From NCBI RefSeq assembly GCF_003013405.1, contig NZ_PXZL01000034.1:62001-126000 (forward strand): DNA of 64,000 nt, given 5' to 3'. Of this stretch, positions 7,667 through 16,977 are shown piece by piece (within the stretch, counting starts at the first letter, position 1; each line of letters begins with the position of its first letter). Under the pieces are notes generated by a model, which was given only the letters and a program-made list of their open reading frames with translations, ran no database searches and was not told the origin of the DNA. Both the position numbers and the translations under genes were made by a program. The DNA comes from Brevibacillus formosus (GTDB lineage Bacteria; Bacillota; Bacilli; Brevibacillales; Brevibacillaceae).

Positions 7667-8902
7667 GTGGTTCCCGAAAAACCTTTCTCGACCCTGAAAA
7701 AAATCCCTGCTGACTTCTCTCTATCTGCCGTTATTGTTGGACTCATCGCCACGATGGTCTCCTATGCGGGCCCATTGCTGATCGTCTTTCAAGCTGCCAA
7801 GGGTGCAGGACTCAGCGATGCTGTCCTCGCCTCTTGGATTTGGGCCATCTCGATTGGGAGCGGCTTAACATGTATTGTGCTCAGCATCTGGTTTCGCACC
7901 CCGGTAATCACGGCTTGGTCGACGCCGGGGGCAGTCCTTTTGGTCACCAGTTTGACAGTATACTCCTTCCCCGACGCGATTGGCGCGTATATTTTTTCAG
8001 CCGTGGTCATTACACTCGTCGGCGTTTCCGGTTTGTTTTCCGTCTTGATGAAATACGTCCCGCAGTCGATTACGACCGCCATGCTCGCGGGGATTCTTCT
8101 GTCTTTTGGCGTAGAAGTCTTTGTTTCCATGCAGCACCTGCCTGCATTGGCTCTGCCGATGATCTTTTGCTATTTATTCGCAAAACGCTGGTCTCCGCGG
8201 TATGCCGTCGTGCTTACGCTTTTCGTCGGCTTGGGTGTCGCCTTTCTTTTGGGGCATTTGCAAATGGACAATGTTCAGATGTCCCTTGTCCAGCCTGTCT
8301 TTACGATGCCGACGTTTTCTCTCGATGCGATCATCGGCTTGGGGATTCCATTGTGCATCGTCGCGCTTGCCTCTCAGAATGCCCCAGGAATTAGCGTCTT
8401 AAAAGCAGACGGGTACGATACACCTGCTGGACCGCTCGTAACGACTACTGGCATCGCGTCGCTGTTGCTCGCTCCTTTTGGTTCACCGGGAATCAATCTG
8501 GCAGCGATTACAGCAGCCATTTGCACAGGAAAAGAAGCTCATCCGGATCATACCAAGCGCTACATTGCCGGGATTGCCTGCGGAGGCTTTTACTTAATCT
8601 TCGGGATGTTTGGCGCTACGATGGCTTCTGTATTCGCTACCTTGCCCAAAGAATTGATCGCCGTCATTGCTGGCTTGGCTCTGTTTGCTTCACTCAGTTC
8701 CAGCCTCGCACAGGCGATGAGCGAAGCGAAAGAACGGGAATGCGCCTTGGTTACATTTCTCGTCACGATTTCCGGTATTTCCATTGGCGGGATCGGCGCT
8801 GCTTTCTGGGGCTTGATTGCGGGGGTAATCACCCATTTGATTTTGAATGGCAATGTGAAAAGCTGGTTTGTGAAAAAGAAGAATACGCAGCCGTTAGCTT
8901 AA
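7667..8902 (+). CDS. BenE-family benzoate/H+ symporter-like transporter
   Basis: 411 aa from the GTG at 7667, which has AGGAGG ten bases upstream; the ATG at 7640 lacks a site. About 11-12 hydrophobic segments are visible. TPGAVLL near residue 78 and the FGSPGINLAAITAAICTG stretch near 275 fit BenE/nucleobase-ascorbate-like transporters, with PDHTKRY after it typical of BenE. Family members import benzoate or related aromatic acids. Last gene of the Fe-ADH/kinase/regulator operon and closed by its own terminator; the context suggests import of an aromatic acid or alcohol whose metabolism involves the two dehydrogenases. Confidence 0.88.
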   Translation: MVPEKPFSTLKKIPADFSLSAVIVGLIATMVSYAGPLLIVFQAAKGAGLSDAVLASWIWAISIGSGLTCIVLSIWFRTPVITAWSTPGAVLLVTSLTVYSFPDAIGAYIFSAVVITLVGVSGLFSVLMKYVPQSITTAMLAGILLSFGVEVFVSMQHLPALALPMIFCYLFAKRWSPRYAVVLTLFVGLGVAFLLGHLQMDNVQMSLVQPVFTMPTFSLDAIIGLGIPLCIVALASQNAPGISVLKADGYDTPAGPLVTTTGIASLLLAPFGSPGINLAAITAAICTGKEAHPDHTKRYIAGIACGGFYLIFGMFGATMASVFATLPKELIAVIAGLALFASLSSSLAQAMSEAKERECALVTFLVTISGISIGGIGAAFWGLIAGVITHLILNGNVKSWFVKKKNTQPLA

Positions 8903-8946
8903 ATATAGGTGTGTTCCAACGATGCATCTATGCTACAAGTTAAACA

Positions 8947-8984
8947 AGAGCAGGAACCTTAGATGGCTTCCTGCTCTTTTTGTT
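8947..8984 (+). terminator. terminator of the dehydrogenase-TCS-BenE operon
   Basis: AGAGCAGGAA pairs with TTCCTGCTCT across a 12-nt loop and is followed by TTTTTGTTG. Confidence 0.85.
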
Positions 8985-9076
8985 GTTCGTCCCATCTTTG
9001 CTCACCTCCTAACCGTTTCAGTATGCCCTAACCCTCCTCTAAACCGTTCGTATTGAAGTTAATCAATGAATTTGGC

Positions 9077-9105
9077 GAATGGGATACGAAGCATGAAACA
9101 TAATA
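9077..9105 (+). promoter_or_regulatory. possible sigma-F/sigma-G sporulation promoter
   Basis: GAATGG (9077-9082) and CATAATA (9099-9105), 16 bp apart, resemble the forespore consensus (GNATA / CATACTA). Position fits the YhcN-family gene at 9139. Weak match on the -35 side. Confidence 0.35.
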
Positions 9106-9138
9106 AGGGCATATTGCTGGAAGGAGTGACGCACAAGC

Positions 9139-9633
9139 ATGAAAAGAATTATATGGCTATTCATCATTTCCATAATGATGGCTGGCTGCCTGAACAATAA
9201 CCAAGGCCAACAACCAGGGGCTCAAACACAGCAAGCCCAAAATCAACAACAAAACCAAAATCAACAGCAAAACCAAGCTCAACCGCAGGATAATTTGGAT
9301 AATCGCATTCAAATTGCCAATCAGGCGGCCGAAAAGATTGCAAAAATAAACGGTGTGACGCAAGCGAATGTACTGGTTACACAAAGAAATGCCTATGTAG
9401 CTGCTGCAGTGAATACTAATCAAGGTAAACTCACCCAAGAGCTGGAAGATCAGATCTCCAAGCAAGTCCGAGCAGCCGATCCAAACATTCAAAATGTGTA
9501 CGTATCCACCAACCCGGAATTTGTTGATAGCGTCAATCGGTATGTGACAGATGTAGGACAAGGAAGACCCGCTGCTGGCTTTTTTGAGGAATTTAACGAG
9601 ATGGTCCAACGGGTTTTTCCAAACGCCCGATAA
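9139..9633 (+). CDS. YhcN/YlaJ-family sporulation lipoprotein
   Basis: 164 aa. A lipoprotein signal peptide ends in the lipobox MAGC (Cys17). A low-complexity Gln/Asn linker (about residues 20-50) is followed by the compact YhcN/YlaJ domain (ANQAAEKIAKINGVTQANVLV, cut around residue 55-75; then NVYVSTNPEFVDSV). The family occurs in spore-formers and is attached to spore membranes; members contribute to germination or outgrowth. GGAAGGAG precedes the ATG. Single-gene unit with terminator at 9661. Confidence 0.9.
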   Translation: MKRIIWLFIISIMMAGCLNNNQGQQPGAQTQQAQNQQQNQNQQQNQAQPQDNLDNRIQIANQAAEKIAKINGVTQANVLVTQRNAYVAAAVNTNQGKLTQELEDQISKQVRAADPNIQNVYVSTNPEFVDSVNRYVTDVGQGRPAAGFFEEFNEMVQRVFPNAR

Positions 9634-9660
9634 CGAATCGGTCTTCACAAATGAATGCTT

Positions 9661-9698
9661 GCCGGTATTCCTTAACGTACAGGATACCGGCGTTTTTT
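9661..9698 (+). terminator. terminator of the YhcN-family gene
   Basis: GCCGGTATTCC (9661-9671) pairs with GGATACCGGC (9682-9691), followed by GTTTTTTAT. Confidence 0.88.
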
Positions 9699-9800
9699 AT
9701 ATCAATCTCAACACTTTCATTTATCACTGTAACCATGTTGTATATGTTGCTTCCATTATTCGAATAATGTATTTGAAGAATTTGGAGAAGGAATGATGAT

Positions 9801-12800
9801 ATGGACAGCACAGATCAATGGTTAGATTCTGTCATTCTCGGCATTGATGTCGGCTCGACAACCGTCAAAGCGACAGTGGTAAACCCGAACAGCAAAGAAA
9901 TTCTGTGGTCAGATTATCAACGGCACCATACAAAGCAGGCGGAAAAGGTTCTGGAGCTATTGGTTGCCATTGGAAATCAGTTTCCTCACATTCCTCAAAA
10001 AAAAATTCGTGTATTTATTACAGGCTCTGGTGCAGGTCCGATTGCTGAGCACATCGGAGCGAAGTTTGTTCAAGAAGTGAATGCCGTCACGATGGCTGTA
10101 GAACAACTTCATCCCGATGTAGGGAGTGTCATCGAACTGGGAGGACAGGACGCCAAAATCATTATTTTTAAGGAAAACGAGGAGACAGGCAACAAGCAAG
10201 CCCTTACGTCAATGAATGACAAATGCGCATCTGGCACGGGTGCCACGATTGACAAGTGCATGATAAAAGCTGGCATGCCGATGGATGAAGTGGGCCGACT
10301 GCATTTTGATGATTCCAAACTGCACCATGTGGCAGCCAAATGCGGTGTGTTTGCGGAAACAGACATTGTCAATCTGGTGAAAAGCGGAATTCCCTCCGCT
10401 GAAATTATGTGCTCCCTTGCCGATGCGATTGTGATGCAAAATCTCTCCGTTCTCACCCGCGGCAATACGTTGCGCCACCGTGTCCTTTTACTAGGCGGCC
10501 CTAATACATACTTGCCTTTCCTTCAAGAATGCTGGCGAAAACGGATTCCGCAGACCTGGCAAGAGCGCGGATACGAATATCCTCGAAACGTCCCGATAGA
10601 AGAACTGATCTTTGTTCCTGACAATTCCCAGTACTACGCCGCTTACGGTGCCGTCATTTACGGAATGCATGAGCCGGCTGGCGTTGGCAATTACACGGGT
10701 TTGGAAGGACTGAAGGAATTTATTGCGAACGGTCGGAAGGCAAAACTGGGCGAGAAGGCAGGCCCCCCGCTTATGCGGTCGGAAACAGAACAGGAAGAAT
10801 TCCGCAGGATGTACAGCATACCCAAATTTACATCTGCGAGCTTCACGCCGGGGCAAAAGGTACGCGCCGTAATCGGTCTCGATGGCGGCTCTACTTCATC
10901 CAAAGCGGTTCTCGTCGATGATAGCGGAAACATCTTGCTGAAGGAGTACCAATTATCAAAGGGCAATCCCTTGGAAGATACAAAGGAAATGCTGAAGAGG
11001 CTCCGAGACAGGGTGAGTGAGCAAGGAGCCGAATTAGAGATCATCGGCTTCGGGGCCACAGGTTATGCTGCCGATGTTCTGGAAAAAACATTAAGGGCGG
11101 ATGTCAACATTGTCGAAACCGTTGCTCATATGATGAGTGCTGTCAACCAATTTGGCGATATCGATGTTATTTGCGACATCGGTGGACAAGATATCAAGGT
11201 TCTCTTCATGAAAAATGGAGACATCCGCAATTTCAGACTGTCTAACCAATGCTCTGCTGGAAACGGAATGTTGTTGCAAGCGATGGCAGACCAGTTCGGC
11301 ATTCCCGTTCAAGAATATGCGGATACAGCTTTCCAAGCTGACCTTTCCCCTACCTTCTCATACGGATGTGCCGTTTTCCTCGATGCCGACCGTGTCAATT
11401 TCCAAAAGGAAGGCTATTCGAAGGAAGAACTGTTGGCCGGCCTCGCTTTGGTTTTGCCGAAAAACGTTTGGCAATATGTCGTGCAAATCCCTCGCATGTC
11501 TGAACTGGGACGCAAGTTCGTTCTGCAAGGGGGAACGCAATATAATCTCGCCGCGGTAAAAGCACAAGTCGATTACATCAAGCAGCGCGTTCCTGATGCA
11601 GAAGTTTACGTTCATCCCCATCCAGGAGAAGCGGGAGCAATCGGCGCCGCGATGGAAACGCTGCGTGTAGTCAAGCGCCGCGGCCATTCTACCTTTTTGG
11701 GTCTTGAATCAGCGATTAACCTGTCCTATTTGAGCCGTAACGATGAATCTACTCGCTGTACATTCTGCCCGAACCATTGCAGCCGTACGTTTATCGATTC
11801 CGAGACGCCGGATGGGCAAACAGCCAGGTATATCTCCGGTTTTAGCTGTGAGAAAGGAACGGTGGAGGACAAGGAAGCCGTGATCCAGCTCACCAAGAAG
11901 CGACAAGAGCTGAAGAAGCACTATCCGAATTTGGTGGAATATGAAGCCGTTCGGATGTATCAGCACTTTTACGACCCAGAGCCGCTCCCCGAAACGGATA
12001 CACTCGTAGAGGATGTTCGGTTCAAACGAAGCTGGTTAGGATGGGGCGGCACGCGGAAGGCTTCCTATCAACGTCCATTCCAACGCTCTGCCCCGGCGGA
12101 AATGGAACGAAGAAGCCAGATACGCATCGGGATTCCCCGCGTGCTTAATATTTGGTCCACCGCCCCTTTTTGGCGCACCTACTTCGAAACGCTCGGTGTA
12201 GATAAAAACAATATTGTTTTCAGTGACTTTACCAGTGAAGAAATGTGGCAAGAAGGCGGAAAGTACGGTTCCATCGACCCTTGCTACCCGTCTAAGGTGG
12301 CGCAAGCCCATATCCACAATTTGCTGTTTAAGCACCATGAGAAAAAGCCGCTCGACTACATTTTTTTCCCATGCATCACCCATATCCCGACGCATCTGCA
12401 AAATGTGATGGATTCAGCAAGCTGTCCCATTGTAGCAGGAGCACCTAACGTGATTAAGGCCGCCTTTACTAAAGAAGTCAACTTTTTTGAGACGAGAGGA
12501 GTTACCTATCTCGATCCAGCCGTTACCTTCACCGAGCTGAACTTGATGAAAAAACAGTTGTATGAAGCGTTCAAAGACTTTTTGCAAATGACAGAGGATG
12601 AAAGCGATTTTGCCGTGCAGCAGGGCTGGATCGCGATGAATCTGTTTGATGCCGAGATGCAGGAAAGAGGAAAAATGATCCTCGAGCAGGTGGAAGCGGA
12701 TAATCGGCTCGCGATTCTGATGATCGGCCGTCCCTATCATTCCGATCCTGGCATGAATCATGGCGTTTTGGAAGAGTTTCAAGTATTGGGTTATCCGATT

Positions 12801-13292
12801 CTCTCCATGCGCTCCATTCCGAAAGATGAAGAGTGGCTGCACCGCTTTTTCCAAGACGATCTGGAGAGCGGACGTGTGGAGTATGCATTAGAGGTCAGTG
12901 ATGTGTGGCCGGAAAACTTCAGTTCCAATTCTGTGCAAAAAGTATGGGCATCCAAATTTGCCGCCCGTCATCCCAATGTGGCCGTACTTGACTTATCCAG
13001 CTTTAAATGCGGACATGATGCGCCTACCTACGGACTCATTGACTCGATCATTTCGACTGCAGGGACGCCTTACTCCGCCTTGCACGATATTGATGCCAAC
13101 AAGCCAAGCGGGTCGATCAAAATTCGCGTAAAAACCTATGCCCATAGCTTGGGACTCCATGAAGAACGCTTGCATGATCTGGCCCAGAAAAAAGCGGAAC
13201 TGCAACTGCGTTTAGAACAGAAGCGACTGGAGCTTTCCAGCTTGCAAACGGACTCCTACGAGCAAAAAAACCTTTCTCAGACGGGCAACTAA
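9801..13292 (+). CDS. tandem BcrAD/BadFG ATPase-DUF2229 fusion, 2-hydroxyacyl-CoA dehydratase activase-like
   Basis: 1163 aa. Two ASKHA-type activase domains are fused in tandem: the first from GIDVGSTTVKA (about 14), the second from GLDGGSTSSKA (about 358). Each keeps the two cysteines that ligate the bridging [4Fe-4S] cluster of HgdC-type activases (CASGTG and AAKCGVFAE in the first; QCSAGNG and YGCAVF in the second), so the protein may form an internal pseudo-dimer. After these comes a CTFCPNHC cluster near residue 652 and a DUF2229/HgdB-like region with IGIPRVLN, DPCYPSKVAQAH and MIGRPYHSDPG. A Gln/Glu-rich coiled tail ends it. Works with the next gene. Such activases drive ATP-dependent electron transfer to a radical dehydratase or reductase. 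Substrate unknown. Confidence 0.88.
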   Translation: MDSTDQWLDSVILGIDVGSTTVKATVVNPNSKEILWSDYQRHHTKQAEKVLELLVAIGNQFPHIPQKKIRVFITGSGAGPIAEHIGAKFVQEVNAVTMAVEQLHPDVGSVIELGGQDAKIIIFKENEETGNKQALTSMNDKCASGTGATIDKCMIKAGMPMDEVGRLHFDDSKLHHVAAKCGVFAETDIVNLVKSGIPSAEIMCSLADAIVMQNLSVLTRGNTLRHRVLLLGGPNTYLPFLQECWRKRIPQTWQERGYEYPRNVPIEELIFVPDNSQYYAAYGAVIYGMHEPAGVGNYTGLEGLKEFIANGRKAKLGEKAGPPLMRSETEQEEFRRMYSIPKFTSASFTPGQKVRAVIGLDGGSTSSKAVLVDDSGNILLKEYQLSKGNPLEDTKEMLKRLRDRVSEQGAELEIIGFGATGYAADVLEKTLRADVNIVETVAHMMSAVNQFGDIDVICDIGGQDIKVLFMKNGDIRNFRLSNQCSAGNGMLLQAMADQFGIPVQEYADTAFQADLSPTFSYGCAVFLDADRVNFQKEGYSKEELLAGLALVLPKNVWQYVVQIPRMSELGRKFVLQGGTQYNLAAVKAQVDYIKQRVPDAEVYVHPHPGEAGAIGAAMETLRVVKRRGHSTFLGLESAINLSYLSRNDESTRCTFCPNHCSRTFIDSETPDGQTARYISGFSCEKGTVEDKEAVIQLTKKRQELKKHYPNLVEYEAVRMYQHFYDPEPLPETDTLVEDVRFKRSWLGWGGTRKASYQRPFQRSAPAEMERRSQIRIGIPRVLNIWSTAPFWRTYFETLGVDKNNIVFSDFTSEEMWQEGGKYGSIDPCYPSKVAQAHIHNLLFKHHEKKPLDYIFFPCITHIPTHLQNVMDSASCPIVAGAPNVIKAAFTKEVNFFETRGVTYLDPAVTFTELNLMKKQLYEAFKDFLQMTEDESDFAVQQGWIAMNLFDAEMQERGKMILEQVEADNRLAILMIGRPYHSDPGMNHGVLEEFQVLGYPILSMRSIPKDEEWLHRFFQDDLESGRVEYALEVSDVWPENFSSNSVQKVWASKFAARHPNVAVLDLSSFKCGHDAPTYGLIDSIISTAGTPYSALHDIDANKPSGSIKIRVKTYAHSLGLHEERLHDLAQKKAELQLRLEQKRLELSSLQTDSYEQKNLSQTGN

Positions 13293-13323
13293 ACGTCCAG
13301 AAAAAAGGAGCGACAGCCAACAG

Positions 13324-14967
13324 ATGACAACAAGCAAAGTGCTTCCCAACGACTCAAAGACAAACCGCTCAACTGATGAGAGTAAATTGCTTCATTTTCA
13401 AGCGGAACAGGAACTTGCGTTAGGTTTGGAACAGGCAAAAAGAACACAATGGTTCGATCCGGTACCGCGTCAATTTTTAATGAAGGATAAGGCAACCACA
13501 ACCATCCTCTTTGGCGGACTTACCATGGCGCACGATTTTCTGGTTGAGGGAGTATTGAAAGGATTGGGCTATACGGTGAAGCACATGGATTGCCCGGATA
13601 CCGAGTCACTTCGGTTTGGCAAAGAGTTCGGAAACCGCGGGCAATGCAACCCGACGTACTTTACCGTAGGCAACCTGATTAAGTATCTGCATCATCTGCG
13701 CGAGGTCGAAGGAAAATCAAAAGAGGAAATCGTGAGCAACTACCTGTTTATCACCAGCGGTTCTTGCGGCCCATGCCGCTTTGGCACCTATGTCACGGAG
13801 TATCGCAAAGCCTTGCGTGATGCCGGATTTGACGGATTTCGCGTTCTTTTGTTTCAGCAGCAGAACGGTCTGAAACAGGCAACAGGCGGCGAATCGGCTC
13901 TGAAATTGGACACCTCGTTTTTTGCCGGTTTTCTCAAAGCGGTTCTCCTGGGAGATATTTTGAATGCCATCGCTTATCGGATTCGTCCCTATGAGGTGGA
14001 AGCAGGCTCCACCGATGCCGCTCTCGCACGCTGTAAGCAGTTCCTGTACGATGCCCTGCATCAACGCAAGTGGCTGATTCCCGCGCTGATCAGATGCCGC
14101 AAAGAACTGGAAGCAATCAAGGTAGACCGTACACAAGTCAAGCCGAAGGTGAGCATCATCGGCGAGTTTTGGGCGATGACAACAGAAGGTGACGGCAACT
14201 ATCAATTACAGCGGTTTCTCGAACAGGAAGGAGCCGAGGTGGAAGTACAATCGATTACCGCGTGGATTCTTTTCCTGATTTGGGAAGGACGCTATGACAC
14301 CAAAAAGCGGATGAGACTGCGTGGAGAAGATTCAGGCCGCTACGGCTTGGAAGGGAAAAACCCTGTGGTACGTCTGCGCATGTTGGCTATAGCTGACCGT
14401 GCCATTCGAGTCCTGTTCCAGGTCTACGCGAAGACGATCGGGCTCAATGGTTATCATCTGCCCGACATGGACGAGATCGCAGAGGTATCCCACCAACACT
14501 ACAACAACCATGTCCGCGGTGGAGAAGGTCATATGGAAGTAGGAAAGCTAATCTTAAACGTCGCCAAACGGAAAGTAAACATGACCCTCTCCGTCAAGCC
14601 ATTCGGATGTATGCCGTCTTCTGGCGTCTCCGATGGTGTTCAATCATTCATTACTGAAAAATACCCCGATGCCATCTTCCTTCCGATTGAAACAACGGGA
14701 GATGGAGCGATCAACGTATACAGCCGCATACAGATGATGCTGTTTAAAGCAAAACAAGCTGCGCAAAAGGAGTTTGACGATGCTTTAACCAAAAAAGACA
14801 TCACGGTTGAGCAGCTCCGGAGCATTAGCATTTCAACGAGTACCCATCCATTGCGAAAAAGCCGTCATGTCGTGGCTTGTACGGCGGCAAATACGGTATA
14901 TGGCATGCGCGGTTTTATGAACTGGTATTCACTCCGACGAAACAAGGAGGAAGTGAAAGGGGTATAA
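13324..14967 (+). CDS. HgdB/DUF2229-family dehydratase-like component
   Basis: 547 aa, 31 bp after the activase gene and surely co-transcribed; AAAGGAG lies before the ATG. Cysteine motifs likely to hold Fe-S clusters are HMDCPDTES, GQCNPTYF, TSGSCGPCRFGTY and KPFGCMPSSGV. The last is typical of 2-hydroxyglutaryl-CoA dehydratase D-component relatives. The protein ends without extra domains. In other genomes such a protein is often fused to or adjacent to the large activase. Together the pair looks like a two-subunit ATP-driven reductive dehydratase/reductase of unassigned substrate. Unusual in an organism that otherwise looks aerobic. Confidence 0.87.
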   Translation: MTTSKVLPNDSKTNRSTDESKLLHFQAEQELALGLEQAKRTQWFDPVPRQFLMKDKATTTILFGGLTMAHDFLVEGVLKGLGYTVKHMDCPDTESLRFGKEFGNRGQCNPTYFTVGNLIKYLHHLREVEGKSKEEIVSNYLFITSGSCGPCRFGTYVTEYRKALRDAGFDGFRVLLFQQQNGLKQATGGESALKLDTSFFAGFLKAVLLGDILNAIAYRIRPYEVEAGSTDAALARCKQFLYDALHQRKWLIPALIRCRKELEAIKVDRTQVKPKVSIIGEFWAMTTEGDGNYQLQRFLEQEGAEVEVQSITAWILFLIWEGRYDTKKRMRLRGEDSGRYGLEGKNPVVRLRMLAIADRAIRVLFQVYAKTIGLNGYHLPDMDEIAEVSHQHYNNHVRGGEGHMEVGKLILNVAKRKVNMTLSVKPFGCMPSSGVSDGVQSFITEKYPDAIFLPIETTGDGAINVYSRIQMMLFKAKQAAQKEFDDALTKKDITVEQLRSISISTSTHPLRKSRHVVACTAANTVYGMRGFMNWYSLRRNKEEVKGV

Positions 14968-14978
14968 ACCTTTAAGGG

Positions 14979-15016
14979 AAAACGGCTCTTTCGAACTGAT
15001 TCGAAGGAGCCGTTTT
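14979..15016. terminator. bidirectional terminator between the dehydratase operon and the SDR gene
   Basis: AAAACGGCTC and GAGCCGTTTT (14979-14988 and 15007-15016) form the stem, with an inner TTCGAA/TTCGAA pairing; A- and T-runs on both sides serve both convergent genes. Confidence 0.85.
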
Positions 15017-15024
15017 GTATGTTC

Positions 15025-15900
15025 TTACCGGTAAAACCCTTGTTCCTCGGCGTAATTTCCCCAATGCGGGCGACTGCCGTCTCTATCTGTAAAAGGATAC
15101 TCGTCCGACAAGCCCCATGTACTGAGCGTTTTCCCTGTTTTTCCTGCGACAGCCGGGTCTGAAGCCAGCGCAACCACCGCTCGACCGATGTACGTAGGTG
15201 TTTCCGACATGAGGAAGTGCTTATCTTGCTTCGCCGCCTCTCTCCACGTCTCTTCTGTCACGCCAAAATGATCGAGCATCGCTTCTGAGCGCAGGAAGCC
15301 CGGCGTTAAAGCCAACGCAGTAACCCCGTGTGGACGCAGGTCCTCTGCCATCGACACAGCTAGGTGAATCGTCGAGATTTTTGCCAAGCTGTAGTACAGA
15401 TTGCCGCGGTACCGATAGTCGATTCCGTCTGTAATCTCGATGATCAGCCCTTTTTTCTGTGCCACCATGAGTGGAACCGCATAGTGACTGGTGATCATAT
15501 GCGTACGAATGGCGCGTTCTTGCATCAATAAGCCGTCTGCCAATGGCTGCTCCCAGAACGGCGTCCCCCAGTGAGTCAACGGATCTCCACCCCAGATGTC
15601 ATTGACCAATAGATCGAGCTTACCATTTTGCTCCGCTTTTACTCGCTCAAAGAACGCTTTTACCTCTTCTTCCTGCGTATGATCGACTCGCACAGCGATC
15701 CCGTTTCCGCCGCTTGCCGTCACGAGCTCTGCTGTCTCTTCTATCGTCTCCTGGCGTGCCATATCAGAGTGTTGACCACGCACCGTGCGTCCCGTCACAT
15801 ATACCGTCGCCCCTGCTTCTCCCAGACTGACCGCAATCCCCCGTCCCGCTCCTCTTGTACCGCCTGCTACCACCGCTACTTTGCCTTGTAATGGTTTCAT
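15025..15900 (-). CDS. SDR-family NAD(P)-dependent oxidoreductase
   Basis: 291 aa classical short-chain dehydrogenase. The cofactor motif GGTRGAGRG is at residues 13-21 and the catalytic Tyr-Lys pair is in YYSLAK near residue 169. The region after residue 105 (NDIWGGDP, EITDGIDYRYRG) fits the SDR subgroup usually named only as oxidoreductase. GGAGG precedes the ATG at 15900. It is divergent from a WYL regulator, with a perfect dyad between them; the regulator is therefore the likely controller. Substrate unknown. Confidence 0.9.
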   Translation of the reverse strand: MKPLQGKVAVVAGGTRGAGRGIAVSLGEAGATVYVTGRTVRGQHSDMARQETIEETAELVTASGGNGIAVRVDHTQEEEVKAFFERVKAEQNGKLDLLVNDIWGGDPLTHWGTPFWEQPLADGLLMQERAIRTHMITSHYAVPLMVAQKKGLIIEITDGIDYRYRGNLYYSLAKISTIHLAVSMAEDLRPHGVTALALTPGFLRSEAMLDHFGVTEETWREAAKQDKHFLMSETPTYIGRAVVALASDPAVAGKTGKTLSTWGLSDEYPFTDRDGSRPHWGNYAEEQGFYR

Positions 15901-15946
15901 TCATAATGCCTCCTTATCGATTCATGCATCAAGAATAACGAAGTAA

Positions 15947-15967
15947 ATATGACAACTGCTGTCATAT
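15947..15967. promoter_or_regulatory. operator-like dyad between SDR and WYL regulator genes
   Basis: ATATGACA-N5-TGTCATAT is a perfect inverted repeat (extended by one more A/T pair), 47 bp upstream of the SDR start and 54 bp upstream of the regulator start. Suited for a dimeric HTH regulator acting on both divergent promoters. Confidence 0.6.
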
Positions 15968-16020
15968 TCGTTACGATACAATCAAAGTAATGTTGTGACT
16001 TTCTTCTAGGAGGGCTTTTT

Positions 16021-16977
16021 ATGCGGGCAGATCGACTCCTTACGATCTTGTTACTCTTGCAAAACCACGGTCGCATGACTTCCAAGCAATTAGCAGAAAG
16101 GCTGGAGGTATCCGAGCGAACCGTTCATCGTGATATGGAAGCTTTGAGTACGTCAGGTGTTCCCGTCTATGCGCTGCGCGGTGCAGATGGGGGCTGGGCT
16201 TTGGCAGATGGGTATCGCAGTAATTTGACCGGAATGAAAATAAATGAGCTGCAATCACTGCTCGTAGCCTCCCCAGCTGCCTTGTTGAATGATCTCGGAC
16301 TGCATGAAAACTATGAAGCTGCTTTTCTCAAGCTGCTGTCCGCACTGCCAAAAACTGTTCAGCAGGATGCCATCCACGTACGCCAGCTCCTTCATATCGA
16401 TGGGGCTGGCTGGCATGAATCGACGGAGACGTTTCCATTCTTGTCAATGGTTCAAGATGCCGTTTGGCTCTCCCGCAAGCTGTTCATTCGTTACATGCGC
16501 GAGGATGTGGCCGTAGAGCGCATTGTTTGCCCGCTCGGACTCGTCGCCAAGCGAAGCATTTGGTATTTGGTCGCAAAAGTGGACGAAGACATGCGGACGT
16601 ACCGGATTTCACGACTTTTGGATGCCCAACTCCTAGATGATGTCTTCCTCCGCCCAAATGATTTCGACCTCGCTTCTTATTGGGAACAATCCACTTTGGA
16701 CTTCAAGTCCAGTCTCCCACGTTATCCTGCGCGGTTGCTCGTCAAAAAAGAGACGTTGCCTGCCGTAAAACAGGAGCGTTATATAAAAATAGCTTCCACC
16801 CAAGCCGCAACAGACGACTGGATGGAAGCAGAGGTTGAATTTCACACACTTGCGTCAGCATGCTCTCTGGTGCTCAGCTTCGGCCCGCACATTCAAGTAT
16901 TGGAGCCACATGAACTGAAACGTGAGGTTATAGAGCAGGTGCGTGCTACACTTGGCCTGTACGAGGCCCCGAATTAG
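16021..16977 (+). CDS. HTH_11/WYL-domain transcriptional regulator (YafY/YobV type)
   Basis: 318 aa. The N-terminal winged helix (residues 1-60; SKQLAERLEVSERTVHRDMEAL region cut at about 21-42) is of the DeoR/HTH_11 kind. The WYL domain follows from about residue 135, with the VCPLGLVAKRSIWYLVAKV signature (about 160-180) and a WCX C-terminal extension. The domain binds small ligands or nucleotides in known cases. AGGAGG lies nine bases before the ATG. It probably controls the divergent SDR gene. Its last 32 bases overlap the 3' end of the convergent transporter gene. Confidence 0.92.
   Translation: MRADRLLTILLLLQNHGRMTSKQLAERLEVSERTVHRDMEALSTSGVPVYALRGADGGWALADGYRSNLTGMKINELQSLLVASPAALLNDLGLHENYEAAFLKLLSALPKTVQQDAIHVRQLLHIDGAGWHESTETFPFLSMVQDAVWLSRKLFIRYMREDVAVERIVCPLGLVAKRSIWYLVAKVDEDMRTYRISRLLDAQLLDDVFLRPNDFDLASYWEQSTLDFKSSLPRYPARLLVKKETLPAVKQERYIKIASTQAATDDWMEAEVEFHTLASACSLVLSFGPHIQVLEPHELKREVIEQVRATLGLYEAPN

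Noticed and set aside
9157..9648. 163-codon frame antisense to the YhcN-family gene
   Set aside because: Its leucine-rich run is the complement of the Gln/Asn repeat; no start signal.
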